64,000 bases of DNA, taken from Nocardia kruczakiae NBRC 101016 (GTDB lineage Bacteria > Actinomycetota > Actinomycetes > Mycobacteriales > Mycobacteriaceae). Of this stretch, positions 16,927 through 24,886 are shown piece by piece. Below the pieces are notes generated by a model. That model saw only the letters and a list, made by a program, of their open reading frames with translations, did not search any database and was not told the origin of the DNA. The position numbers and the translations under genes are program-made. The stretch lies in the NCBI RefSeq assembly GCF_001612965.1, contig NZ_BDBL01000001.1:124001-188000 (forward strand), in the 5' to 3' direction. Numbering within the stretch: position 1 is the stretch's first letter; every line of letters starts with the position of its first letter.

Positions 16927-18531
16927 CTATACCGGTCGAGATGCCGCGGCGATCAGCACCGCATGCAGCAGTCTCGCCTGGATGCCCGCCTCGGCACCGT
17001 GCTGCACCACCTCGGCGAACGCGACTCCCAGCGCGTGGCCGACATCGAATTCGCCTGGGGCAGCGGACTTCCCGGCCAAACCGGCTCGCCAGTCCCGGTA
17101 ACCGCTCACCACTTCGGCGAGTGTGCGATCCGGCTGCGGCTCCCGGCGCAGGTATTCCCCGATCAGGACGCGCTGCGCCTGCTTGCGCGCCGCGCCGCCA
17201 CCGGCGTCGTCGAGGGCCCGGCCGAACTCGTGGAGCGTCGCCGGATAGACGTCCGATCGCGCCGGCTCGCCGCCGGGTTCCGTGGTCGGGGCGGCCGCCG
17301 GCTCTTGCGCGGTGGGCAGGTCGAGCGTCATCGAGCTGGCGGAGCCCTCGTTGCCCGGTTCACGACTCCATCGCACCGTGCCGTGTTCACCATCGAGCTC
17401 CGCTACCGCGACCGAATTCAGCTGGATCATCGGGTAATCGGTGAGAACCCGGTCCACCGCCGACAGAAAGTCACGTACGGGCGGCAGCTGGAGGCCGGGT
17501 GTGTCGAACCCGGTGACCTCCACACCGTGGCGTTCGGCCACTGTCCGCGCCAGCCAGCCGATCATCGGGTCGGACGCCCGCTGCTCGCGAGAGCGGCGCC
17601 GATCATCCGCCCGCGCCTTGTCGCGGGACGAACGGTCGGATCGGGGCGGCGAACCGGGCCGGGGATTCGACTCCGGCCGACCGGGAGATCCGGTCCTTCC
17701 GGGGGATTCGGTCCTTCCCGGTGTGCCCGAAGGGCGAGGCGGCTGCCCTCCCCACGGGGTATCGCCTCGTCTCGACGGTGCCGTTCGGCCGCCCGGCGAT
17801 GCGTCCGTCGCCCGGGGCGCGGCGCGGCGGTCGGCAGGAGGCGGTGCCGACGAGGATGGCGGCGCCGAAACGGAGGAGGACCGGCGACCGGAGTCACCGG
17901 CCGGGGACCGCCCGTCCAGCCCGGACGGATCGGATGTCGGCCGATCCTGATTCCACGGCGAGCTCGACTGCGCCCCCTCCGGGCCGGTCCGCGCCGGAGA
18001 ACCGTTCGGTGACTGCGCGCCACCGGCCGGAGGTTGTTCGGCGCGCTGCGCCCCGCCGGAGCGCTGCGCCGGAGCGTCGGCGACCGCGGAGTTGTGTGCA
18101 GGGGAGGACACAGCGGGGTCGTACGGGACCTGTGCACCGGTGTCGACCGGCGACGGCAGGGTGGTCGCATCATCCGGTCGAAGCGTGGGCGAACTCCCGC
18201 TTCCCGGAGCGTGATCATTCGCCGCGTCGGCCAGCCGGGCGGCGTTACCGGCATCCTCGGCGTCGAATTCGTCTGCGACACCGACGATTCCGGACGCCGT
18301 GCTGTGCAGGCCCTGCTCCATCGCCCGCACATTGGCCAGCATCTGATCGGCATGCGGTGTGAACTGCTCGGCGAACTGACGGCCCATATAGTCGTCGCCC
18401 CAGCTACCGCGAGCCTGATCCAGGCAATCCCGCAGTCCCGCATAGGTCTGCCCGACCCGGTCGGCGAGTTCGGTCAGCCGTGCACCGCGTTCGCGCAGAC
18501 CGGCCAGGTCCAGTCGAAGTTCGCCGCTCAT
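16927..18531 (-). CDS. WXG100-headed protein with zincin-like C-terminal domain (degenerate HExxH)
   Basis: The product has 534 residues. Residues 1-100 are helical with SWG at 43-45, a WXG100-type head that targets ESX secretion. Residues about 110-320 are Pro/Ser/Arg-rich and disordered. From about 330 a compact domain begins (MIGWLARTVAERHGVEVTG). It contains LHEFGRALDDAGGG at 433-446, where a zincin would have HEFGH, and APGEFDVGHALGVAFAEV near 492-509 at the place of the third ligand. The loss of the second His suggests a non-catalytic or altered zincin, or a partner fold for the giant protein. The ATG has a GAGG ribosome site, and the stop abuts the giant gene's GTG, so the two are probably translationally coupled. 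Confidence 0.8.
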   Translation of the reverse strand: MSGELRLDLAGLRERGARLTELADRVGQTYAGLRDCLDQARGSWGDDYMGRQFAEQFTPHADQMLANVRAMEQGLHSTASGIVGVADEFDAEDAGNAARLADAANDHAPGSGSSPTLRPDDATTLPSPVDTGAQVPYDPAVSSPAHNSAVADAPAQRSGGAQRAEQPPAGGAQSPNGSPARTGPEGAQSSSPWNQDRPTSDPSGLDGRSPAGDSGRRSSSVSAPPSSSAPPPADRRAAPRATDASPGGRTAPSRRGDTPWGGQPPRPSGTPGRTESPGRTGSPGRPESNPRPGSPPRSDRSSRDKARADDRRRSREQRASDPMIGWLARTVAERHGVEVTGFDTPGLQLPPVRDFLSAVDRVLTDYPMIQLNSVAVAELDGEHGTVRWSREPGNEGSASSMTLDLPTAQEPAAAPTTEPGGEPARSDVYPATLHEFGRALDDAGGGAARKQAQRVLIGEYLRREPQPDRTLAEVVSGYRDWRAGLAGKSAAPGEFDVGHALGVAFAEVVQHGAEAGIQARLLHAVLIAAASRPV

Positions 18532-18547
18532 ATCCCGCCTCGAACCG

Positions 18548-19927
18548 TCAGCTCCGGCCGCCGACCCGCAGGCGGAGCCGTCGCTCGAAGTCGGTCACGA
18601 AAACCGACAGCGGCACCGACGAACTCGAGCGCTCCACGACTCCGTCGTCGGCGACGTAGAACACCGCGCGGTCCAGTGCGATGTCGTTGTCCGGCACCGG
18701 CGATCGCACCATCCAGCCCACGCTGACCCGGTCGGCGCGCAAGGACGACAGGGGATAGTCCGCGGTGTCGTACCCGCGCTCCCGGATGTGATCGCGGATC
18801 AGTGCCAACGCCTCCGCCTCGCCGATCCCGGCGACCTCTCCGGCGACCAGATCCGCGAGGACGAACTGGAACAGCGCACCGGCGACGTCGACCCGGGTGT
18901 CGTCACCGACCACCTGCACGATCGCCTCACGTGTCACCGCGGCGGCCTGCGCAGCAGAGACCAGCAACTCGGCGGCATCCGGCGATGAATTCTCCACCAC
19001 ATCGGCGACCACTCGCGCCACCGTGTCGGTAGTCCACACCGCGGGCAGCGCCGCCGCGCATTCCGGCACCGGAGCGGATTCACCCCGGTACCACTGCCCC
19101 TCCTCCCACCAGTAACAAAACGACAGCATGCCGGTCAGCACCCGCGGATTGAGCACGGGGTCCGCCACCCAGTCCGGTGCTCCCGCAAACACATTCGGCA
19201 TCGCGCCACCCCCGTTGTAGGCGACGTCCAACGCGTGGGCTTCCCATACGCCACCCGACAGCACCGCCCGATCCCCGGGAAGCAACGTCAACGTCGAGCC
19301 GCTGTGGGTCGCGCTTTCGAAGATGCCCACGGACGGACCGATGCGTGGCCCCCGTTCCGAGCCGACCGCCACGAAGGCCGCGGCCAGCACCGCCCACCGT
19401 GCCCACAGTATCCGCAGGTCCGGCAACTCACCGGTGACCGGCACCGCCCGCACGCCCGCACTCCGGTCCGCGCGCATTCCGTCCCAGGCGGCACGCGGTG
19501 GCCTCGACTGGGATCCACCGCGCCCGATGTAGGCCGCCAGCCACACCGGCAGCCGACGGCGCGGATGACGTTCCAGGTCGGCCAGATACGCCTGGGGTGC
19601 GAACAGCTGCTCCCCGGGAAACGGCTCGGCCCCGTGATCGACGACGACCTCGGCCTCCTCCGCGTCGGCGCGCACCACGATCCGCCACCACGGTTCGCTC
19701 TCCAGCTCGGCCGAGAGCTGCCGGTGCCGGCGCACCGATGCCCACACCTCGTCCGACACCTGACACCTGATCGGCCCGTTACCGTCATCTACCAGGAACA
19801 ACGCCGACTCGGTGACAACGGTCACCGCGAACGAAGCCTCCAGCCGTTGCCATCCGGGCGGTGCGAGCTCGCGCAAGCCCGCGGTGATCCGATCCGCCAA
19901 GTCCGCGAGATCTTCAATTCCCACCAC
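18548..19927 (-). CDS. Immunity-like protein of the WXG100 effector operon
   Basis: This 459-residue cytosolic protein has no signal peptide. Its N-terminal part (WQRLEASFAVTVVTESALFL, then EPWWRIVVRADAEEAEVVVD and EPFPGEQLFAPQAYLADLE) resembles actinobacterial proteins that sit next to CpnT-like toxins and DUF600/YezG-type immunity folds. The C-terminal part ends VSVGWMVRSPVPDNDIALDRAVFYVADDG, typical of this hypothetical family. It is the first gene of the three-gene leftward operon, 16 nt before the WXG100 gene. The GTG start at 19927 (or 19924) follows a GAGG. An immunity or chaperone role is inferred from position only. Confidence 0.65.
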   Translation of the reverse strand: MVGIEDLADLADRITAGLRELAPPGWQRLEASFAVTVVTESALFLVDDGNGPIRCQVSDEVWASVRRHRQLSAELESEPWWRIVVRADAEEAEVVVDHGAEPFPGEQLFAPQAYLADLERHPRRRLPVWLAAYIGRGGSQSRPPRAAWDGMRADRSAGVRAVPVTGELPDLRILWARWAVLAAAFVAVGSERGPRIGPSVGIFESATHSGSTLTLLPGDRAVLSGGVWEAHALDVAYNGGGAMPNVFAGAPDWVADPVLNPRVLTGMLSFCYWWEEGQWYRGESAPVPECAAALPAVWTTDTVARVVADVVENSSPDAAELLVSAAQAAAVTREAIVQVVGDDTRVDVAGALFQFVLADLVAGEVAGIGEAEALALIRDHIRERGYDTADYPLSSLRADRVSVGWMVRSPVPDNDIALDRAVFYVADDGVVERSSSSVPLSVFVTDFERRLRLRVGGRS

Positions 19928-20003
19928 CGCCTCGATCTATCGCTCGTCAGGGCCGCATTCGGATCGAGAATTTCGTAACCGAGGCCCGCATGCAACCGGG
20001 CTG

Positions 20004-21434
20004 CTATTGCCACCCCTGGAAAGTGGCGTGCACATCGGTATTCGCTCCGTGCGCGGCGGCCGCGAGGCATTCGGCGGCGATCCGGAGGGCGCGGGGGAGT
20101 TCGTCACGGGGCACCGCGGTGTATCCCAGCGCGATGCCGAACGCCTGCCGAGGTCCGGCGTGGTGGCGGGCCAGACCGTCGAGGAGGACACCGCGGCCGC
20201 CCGCGAGCTCGATCGCTCGGCTTTCCGCCGCCGCGTCGGGGAGGGGAACCACCAGGTGGGATCCGGCGTCGTCACCGCGGATGTCGAGGCCGTGGCGGCG
20301 TAGTTCCGCGACGGTGAGGGTGCGCCGGGGCGGTACTTCCCGGCGCAATCGGCGCAGATGGCGGGCAAGATCGCCGTGGCGGGCGAGTTCGGCCAGCACC
20401 AGCTGACCGGCCGGGGCCGGCCAGGCGCCGGTCGATTCGCGGTGCTCCAGTACGGCCGCCACGATCCATGGGGCGGCGACCAGCCATCCGACGCCCAATG
20501 TGGGAGAAAGGATTTTCGATGTGGTGCCGAGGTGTACGACCAGGTCGGGCGCGAGGCCGGCGAGCAAGGGCAGCGGTGCGCTGTCGTAGCGCAGTTCCCC
20601 GTCGTAGTCGTCTTCGATGATCACCGCGCCGGTGCGCCGCGCGAAGTCCACGAGCTCGACCCGGCGGCCGGCGGGCATCCGTACGCCGAGTGGAAATTGG
20701 TGTGCCGGAGTGCAATACACCGCGCGGACGTGAGCGGGAATCGATTCGACCAGGATCCCGTCGCTGTCCATCGGCACCGGCGCCACCTCTACTCCCGCGG
20801 AGCGGAAGGCGCCGACCGCGCGCAGATATCCGGGATCCTCGATGGCGACGGCATCGCCGGGCCGCAGTACCGCACGAGCGAATTCGGCTACGGCGGAACT
20901 GGTTCCGGCTGTCGCGAGGATGCGTGCCGGTTGATCGACGCACAGCCCGCGATGGCGCAGCAGATGTTCGGCGACCATGGCCCGATAGCCGGGATCGCCG
21001 GCGCGCTCCTTGCGCACCGAGGGGCCACGATCGCCGGCCGCCCGCCAGGCTCGCCGCCATGCGGCGCTGTCCATCGCCTCCGCGCAGGGGGCGCCGGGCG
21101 CGAGGTCCAGCAGCTCCCCGGCGGCATCCGAATCCGCCTGGGCGGCTGACTGGTTCGAGGCGGGAATGGGTGCCGCGGTGAGGTAGGTCCCCGATCCGTG
21201 CCGACCCGAAATCCAGCCCTCGGCATGTAATTGGTCGTAGGCGGCGGTGACCACCGTGCGGCTGACGCCGAGCCGGGCGGCGAGGGCACGCGAGGAGGGC
21301 ATACGGTCACCGCCGCGCAGCCGCCCGTCGGTCGCGGCGGTGCGCAACTCGTCGGCGACCTGTACCGACAGCGGACGCCGGTCCGATCGATCGACGGCGA
21401 GCGGCAGCTCGTCCACGGTGGTTCTCCGATCCAC
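20004..21434 (-). CDS. pdxR: MocR/PdxR-type GntR regulator with aminotransferase domain
   Basis: The product has 476 residues. Residues about 12-85 are a GntR winged helix (PLSVQVADELRTAATDGRL, then SRALAARLGVSRTVVTAAYDQL). The rest is a fold-type I aminotransferase, with the PLP lysine in TTSKILSPTLGVGW. Such MocR proteins sense pyridoxal phosphate and control pyridoxine or aminotransferase genes. It is divergent from the PNPOx-like gene at 21507, the classic arrangement for PdxR-like control, though the pdxR name is by context. GTG at 21434 is used; GTG at 21416 (VDELPLAV) is an alternative. Confidence 0.8.
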   Translation of the reverse strand: MDRRTTVDELPLAVDRSDRRPLSVQVADELRTAATDGRLRGGDRMPSSRALAARLGVSRTVVTAAYDQLHAEGWISGRHGSGTYLTAAPIPASNQSAAQADSDAAGELLDLAPGAPCAEAMDSAAWRRAWRAAGDRGPSVRKERAGDPGYRAMVAEHLLRHRGLCVDQPARILATAGTSSAVAEFARAVLRPGDAVAIEDPGYLRAVGAFRSAGVEVAPVPMDSDGILVESIPAHVRAVYCTPAHQFPLGVRMPAGRRVELVDFARRTGAVIIEDDYDGELRYDSAPLPLLAGLAPDLVVHLGTTSKILSPTLGVGWLVAAPWIVAAVLEHRESTGAWPAPAGQLVLAELARHGDLARHLRRLRREVPPRRTLTVAELRRHGLDIRGDDAGSHLVVPLPDAAAESRAIELAGGRGVLLDGLARHHAGPRQAFGIALGYTAVPRDELPRALRIAAECLAAAAHGANTDVHATFQGWQ

Positions 21435-21458
21435 TCCGAAGTGGACTTCTCAAAAGTC
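21431..21458. promoter_or_regulatory. Two adjoining palindromes between pdxR-like and PNPOx-like genes
   Basis: CCACT-CCGA-AGTGG (21431-21444) and GACTT-CTCAA-AAGTC (21444-21458) are perfect inverted repeats sharing one base. They lie across the start of the MocR gene and upstream of the PNPOx-like gene. They are good candidates for the MocR operator and autoregulation. Confidence 0.5.
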
Positions 21459-21506
21459 AGGGTATTGGCCATTTCATAATGCCATTCGCCGCGCGATGCT
21501 GTTCCC

Positions 21507-22217
21507 ATGACCGCCACATCAGCTCCCAGACCTGCGCTTTCTCCCACCCGCCGCAGTACGGTCACTCGCTACCGGGACCGCGCGGCGACCGACCGCGCGG
21601 CCTTGGACGACGTTCTCGACGCCGGCCTGATCTGCCATATCGGCGTGTTACTGCACGGCGCGCCGGTCGTGCTGCCGACCATCTACGGACGGGTGAACGA
21701 CACGCTGTATCTGCACGGTTCGACCGGTGCGGGCAATATGCGCGCCGCCCTCACCGGCGAGATCTCGGTGGCGGTGACGCTGGTCGACGCGATCGTGTAC
21801 GCCCGTGCGGCCATGCATTTTTCGATGAACTACCGCTCGGCCGTCATCCACGGGCGCCCGGTCGAGGTCACCGATCCGGAGGAGCGGCTGCGCGCGTTGC
21901 GCGCCATCGTCGAACATTCCGCCCCCGGCGCCTGGGACACCGTGCGCGCGCCCGACAAGAAGGAACTGGCGGCCACCCTGGTCCTGGCTCTCGACCTCAC
22001 CGAAGCCTCGGTGAAGACCCGTACCGGCGACCCCTCCGACGATTCCGCCGATCTGAACAGCGACGCCTGGGCGGGCTTGCTCCCGGTCCGACAGGTCTTC
22101 GGCACGCCGGTCCCGGCGCCCGACCTGGTGCGCCCGGTGGCTGTCCCGGACCACGTGACGGCACGCACCGCCTCGGAAGTCCGCGAGAGGACGGGGCACA
22201 CCATGTCCGGGCGGTAG
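21507..22217 (+). CDS. Pyridoxamine 5'-phosphate oxidase-like flavin protein
   Basis: This 236-residue protein is of the PNPOx-like split-barrel type. It has LICHIGVLLHGAPVVLPTIY and YLHGSTGAGNMRAAL near the N-terminus and VTLVDAIVYARAAMHFSMNYRS in the core. These are hallmarks of the subgroup often annotated as FMN-binding proteins next to MocR regulators. It starts 72 bp from the divergent MocR gene. The substrate is unknown; true PdxH activity is not certain. The C-terminal 30 residues are basic and probably flexible. Confidence 0.75.
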   Translation: MTATSAPRPALSPTRRSTVTRYRDRAATDRAALDDVLDAGLICHIGVLLHGAPVVLPTIYGRVNDTLYLHGSTGAGNMRAALTGEISVAVTLVDAIVYARAAMHFSMNYRSAVIHGRPVEVTDPEERLRALRAIVEHSAPGAWDTVRAPDKKELAATLVLALDLTEASVKTRTGDPSDDSADLNSDAWAGLLPVRQVFGTPVPAPDLVRPVAVPDHVTARTASEVRERTGHTMSGR

Positions 22218-22219
22218 TC

Positions 22220-23446
22220 TCACCACACGATGACCGGCACATCGAGTCGTTCGATCGCCGTGCGCGCGAGATCTGCCAGCGCGGCGGAAGATTCGACGTG
22301 GTCCCGATCCAGGCCGACCAGTGCGAGGGTGTACGTGTGCCCGATCCGGCACAGATAGGCCGCGAGACGCGTGCGGGGCAGCGCCGTCGGTTGCAGTCCG
22401 GGATGGATGGCCCGGGCGGCGACGCCGGTACAGCGATGGGGACCCAGCTGGGCCAGCGAGGCCGGGAGGGTGCCGATATTCGAGCACAGGATGTCACGTT
22501 CACCCGCACCGCGGGAGAGCCGATGAGCCACGCGTGCGGGCAGCACCTGCAGTAGTTCCGCGGGCATCCCCGGCGGACCCGACATCCGGTATTCGTATGC
22601 CGCACGGCACTTCTCGCGGAGGATGGCGGGTGTGTCGGTGCGCTCCACCACCACTTCGGTCATCGCCATGTCGTTGTTGACGCGGCGATCGTCGCGGGTG
22701 TCGACGGGCACCGCGGCCGTGATGGTCGGATCGGGAAAGCCGCTGTCCCACAGTATTCTCGCGACGATACGGAGGAACAGGCTGTTGGCGGTTCCGCCCC
22801 GCCCCGCCGCGGCCAGCTCCCAATCGGCCGCCGGAAATTGGAGGACCGCATCGCAGGTCGTCGCCGTCTCGGCGCTGCGGCCCGTGCCGCCACCGGATTC
22901 CCGGGGAACTCCGTGGCGCAGGGCGCGTGCGGTTCCGGACATCACGGTGGACCACTGCCGGGCGGCATCGGCCCAATCCGACCGGGGGGCGGCGTAATCC
23001 GTGATCGGCGTGCCGGACAGTGCGTGGTCGACGGCCAGGGCCAGGCCGCGTCCGTCGGCGAGGGCGTGGGAACACGTCAGCGCCACCACCGAACCGCCCT
23101 CCCGCAGCGCCGCCGCGGACAGCCGCCATCCCGGTCCGAATTCCGGATCCAGGTCGTAACCCTGTTCGCCGGCCCAGCTCAGCAGATCAGCGGTGGCGAT
23201 GCCGCCGCCGGCGATACGCAACGGATGAGCGCCGTCGTTGCGCCGCCAGTACGGCCGCGCACCCGGCACCCGTGGCCGGACGACCCGGCGGCCGAGCGGG
23301 CCGACGCGCAGGGCGGCGTGGATCTGTTCCAGCAGCCGGCGGTCGATCGGGTCGGCCGTGCGCCACAACCCTTGCAGCGCACTGGGAGTGCCCAGACCGC
23401 GATGGGCGCGCAGGAAGATCTCGTCGACGACGGTGAGCCGGCCCAT
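22220..23446 (-). CDS. HxxxD acyltransferase, condensation/PapA-like
   Basis: The product has 408 residues with CSHALADGRG, the HxxxD catalytic motif of CoA-dependent acyltransferases (H127, D131). It carries a structural motif resembling DTRDDRR near residue 250, typical of condensation, PapA and wax-ester synthase folds. It lies 6 nt after the crotonase gene on the same strand, so the two are probably cotranscribed. A role in acylating a lipid or secondary metabolite is inferred. The substrate cannot be told from sequence. Confidence 0.7.
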   Translation of the reverse strand: MGRLTVVDEIFLRAHRGLGTPSALQGLWRTADPIDRRLLEQIHAALRVGPLGRRVVRPRVPGARPYWRRNDGAHPLRIAGGGIATADLLSWAGEQGYDLDPEFGPGWRLSAAALREGGSVVALTCSHALADGRGLALAVDHALSGTPITDYAAPRSDWADAARQWSTVMSGTARALRHGVPRESGGGTGRSAETATTCDAVLQFPAADWELAAAGRGGTANSLFLRIVARILWDSGFPDPTITAAVPVDTRDDRRVNNDMAMTEVVVERTDTPAILREKCRAAYEYRMSGPPGMPAELLQVLPARVAHRLSRGAGERDILCSNIGTLPASLAQLGPHRCTGVAARAIHPGLQPTALPRTRLAAYLCRIGHTYTLALVGLDRDHVESSAALADLARTAIERLDVPVIVW

Positions 23447-23452
23447 CGCCGC

Positions 23453-24226
23453 TCAGGCCGACGATCCGTGCCGGCCCGCGCCACCGGCGAACCGTTGCGC
23501 GCCCTCGAGCGCGCCGTCGGCCAGCGCGGTGAAGCCGTAGCGGAACTCGCGCGTCATCGCCTCCGATTCGTCGAGCCCCCACTGCTCCAGCGCCGACATC
23601 CGATCCGAACGCAGGCACGTCTGCGGCAGCGCGGCCAGTTCGGTGGCGAGCCGCTCCGCGGCGGCGCGAGATTCGCCGGGGGACACGACCTGGTTGACCA
23701 GTCCCATCTGCAGTGCCTCGGGTGCGGCGACCGCACGGCCGGTCAGGATCATGTCCATCGCCCGGCCGTGGCCGACGATGCGCGGCAGTCGCACCGTGCC
23801 ACCGTCGATCAGCGGGACGCCCCAACGGCGGCAGAAAACGCCGAATGTGCTGTCCTGCTCGGCGATTCGCAGATCGCACCACAGCGCCAGTTCCAGTCCA
23901 CCGGCGACGGCGTAGCCGGAGACCGCGGCGATCACCGGTTTGGTCAGCGTCATGCGGGTGGGGCCCATCGGCCCGTCGCCGTCCTCGGCCGCCCGGTTGG
24001 ACTTCTCGGTGCCCAGCGACTTCAGATCCGCCCCGGCGCAGAAGGTGCCGCCCGCGCCCCAGAGCACCGCGACCGCCGCCGTGTCGTCGGCATCGAATTC
24101 GCGGAACGCCGCCGCCAGTGCCTGCGCGGTCGGTCCGTCGACGGCATTGCGCGCCTCGGGGCGATCCAGGATCACCGTGAAGACCGGCCCGCTGCGCTCG
24201 ATTCGTACGCTCACGAATTCGACCAT
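23453..24226 (-). CDS. Enoyl-CoA hydratase/isomerase (crotonase family)
   Basis: The product has 257 residues. It shows LDRPEARNAVDG, the oxyanion-hole loop GTFCAGADLKSLG, the second loop KPVIAAVSGYAVAGGLELALWCDL and FGVFCRRWGVPLIDGGTVRLP. These define a crotonase acting on CoA thioesters. The gene is divergent from the TetR regulator at 24280, and the operator palindrome lies between them. It is followed by the acyltransferase gene. The acid-base glutamate is not obvious, so hydratase versus isomerase is open. Confidence 0.85.
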   Translation of the reverse strand: MVEFVSVRIERSGPVFTVILDRPEARNAVDGPTAQALAAAFREFDADDTAAVAVLWGAGGTFCAGADLKSLGTEKSNRAAEDGDGPMGPTRMTLTKPVIAAVSGYAVAGGLELALWCDLRIAEQDSTFGVFCRRWGVPLIDGGTVRLPRIVGHGRAMDMILTGRAVAAPEALQMGLVNQVVSPGESRAAAERLATELAALPQTCLRSDRMSALEQWGLDESEAMTREFRYGFTALADGALEGAQRFAGGAGRHGSSA

Positions 24227-24249
24227 ACGGCCCGCCCCGGCCCTTGCGT

Positions 24250-24278
24250 CAAGAAATGAATATGTGATTCACTTCTTG
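24250..24278. promoter_or_regulatory. TetR-type operator palindrome
   Basis: The inverted repeat has arms CAAGAAATGAAT and ATTCACTTCTTG, 12 nt each with one mismatch and a 5-nt centre. It lies between the crotonase gene and the TetR gene, 1 nt before the TetR start codon. This suggests autoregulation and control of both flanking operons. Confidence 0.7.
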
Positions 24279-24279
24279 C

Positions 24280-24876
24280 GTGGCGTACCGCAGAACCCCC
24301 GCCGTGCAGGCCCGACTGGACGCCCAGTCGCGCGCCATCGTGCACGCGGCCATGAAGGTGCTCTCGGAGCAGGGCTTCGGCGGGCTGTCGATGGCCACCG
24401 TCGCCGCGGAGGCCGGGGTCGCCACCGGGACGGTCTACAAAAGCTTCAGCGGTAAGGCCGAACTGGTCACCGCCGTGTTCCGGGACGTCGTCACCGGGGA
24501 GGTCGCCGCGGTCGCGCAGGCCGGGGCAGAGGGCGGCGTGGTCGAGCGCGTCACCGCCGCGGTGGAGACCTTCGCCGGGCGCGCGCTGAAAAATCCCAAA
24601 CTCGCCTACGTCCTGCTCGCCGAACCGGTGGACGCGAGCGTCGACACCGAACGCCTGCGCTTCCGCCGGGCGTTCGCCGAAACCTTCGAGACCGCGATCG
24701 CCGACGGTGTCGGCGCCGGGCAGCTACCGCCCCAGGATCCTCGAACCACCGCCACCGCCCTGGTCGGCGCCATCGGTGAGGTGCTGGTCGGCCCGCTGGC
24801 CGAGCAGTTGCAGAGCGAATCCGTGGTGCCCGAACTCGTCGCCTTCGCCCTGCGGGCCCTCGGCGCGCACGAATAG
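24280..24876 (+). CDS. TetR-family transcriptional regulator
   Basis: The product has 198 residues. The N-terminal HTH is seen in AMKVLSEQGFGGLSMATV and AEAGVATGTVYKSF, and the C-terminal part is an effector-binding domain. GTG at 24280 is the start, lying against the operator palindrome. The gene is 10 nt before the acyl-CoA dehydrogenase gene and divergent from the crotonase gene. It probably represses a small fatty-acyl or branched-acyl catabolic set and itself. The ligand is likely an acyl-CoA (inference). Confidence 0.85.
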   Translation: MAYRRTPAVQARLDAQSRAIVHAAMKVLSEQGFGGLSMATVAAEAGVATGTVYKSFSGKAELVTAVFRDVVTGEVAAVAQAGAEGGVVERVTAAVETFAGRALKNPKLAYVLLAEPVDASVDTERLRFRRAFAETFETAIADGVGAGQLPPQDPRTTATALVGAIGEVLVGPLAEQLQSESVVPELVAFALRALGAHE

Positions 24877-24886
24877 GAGAACTCAT

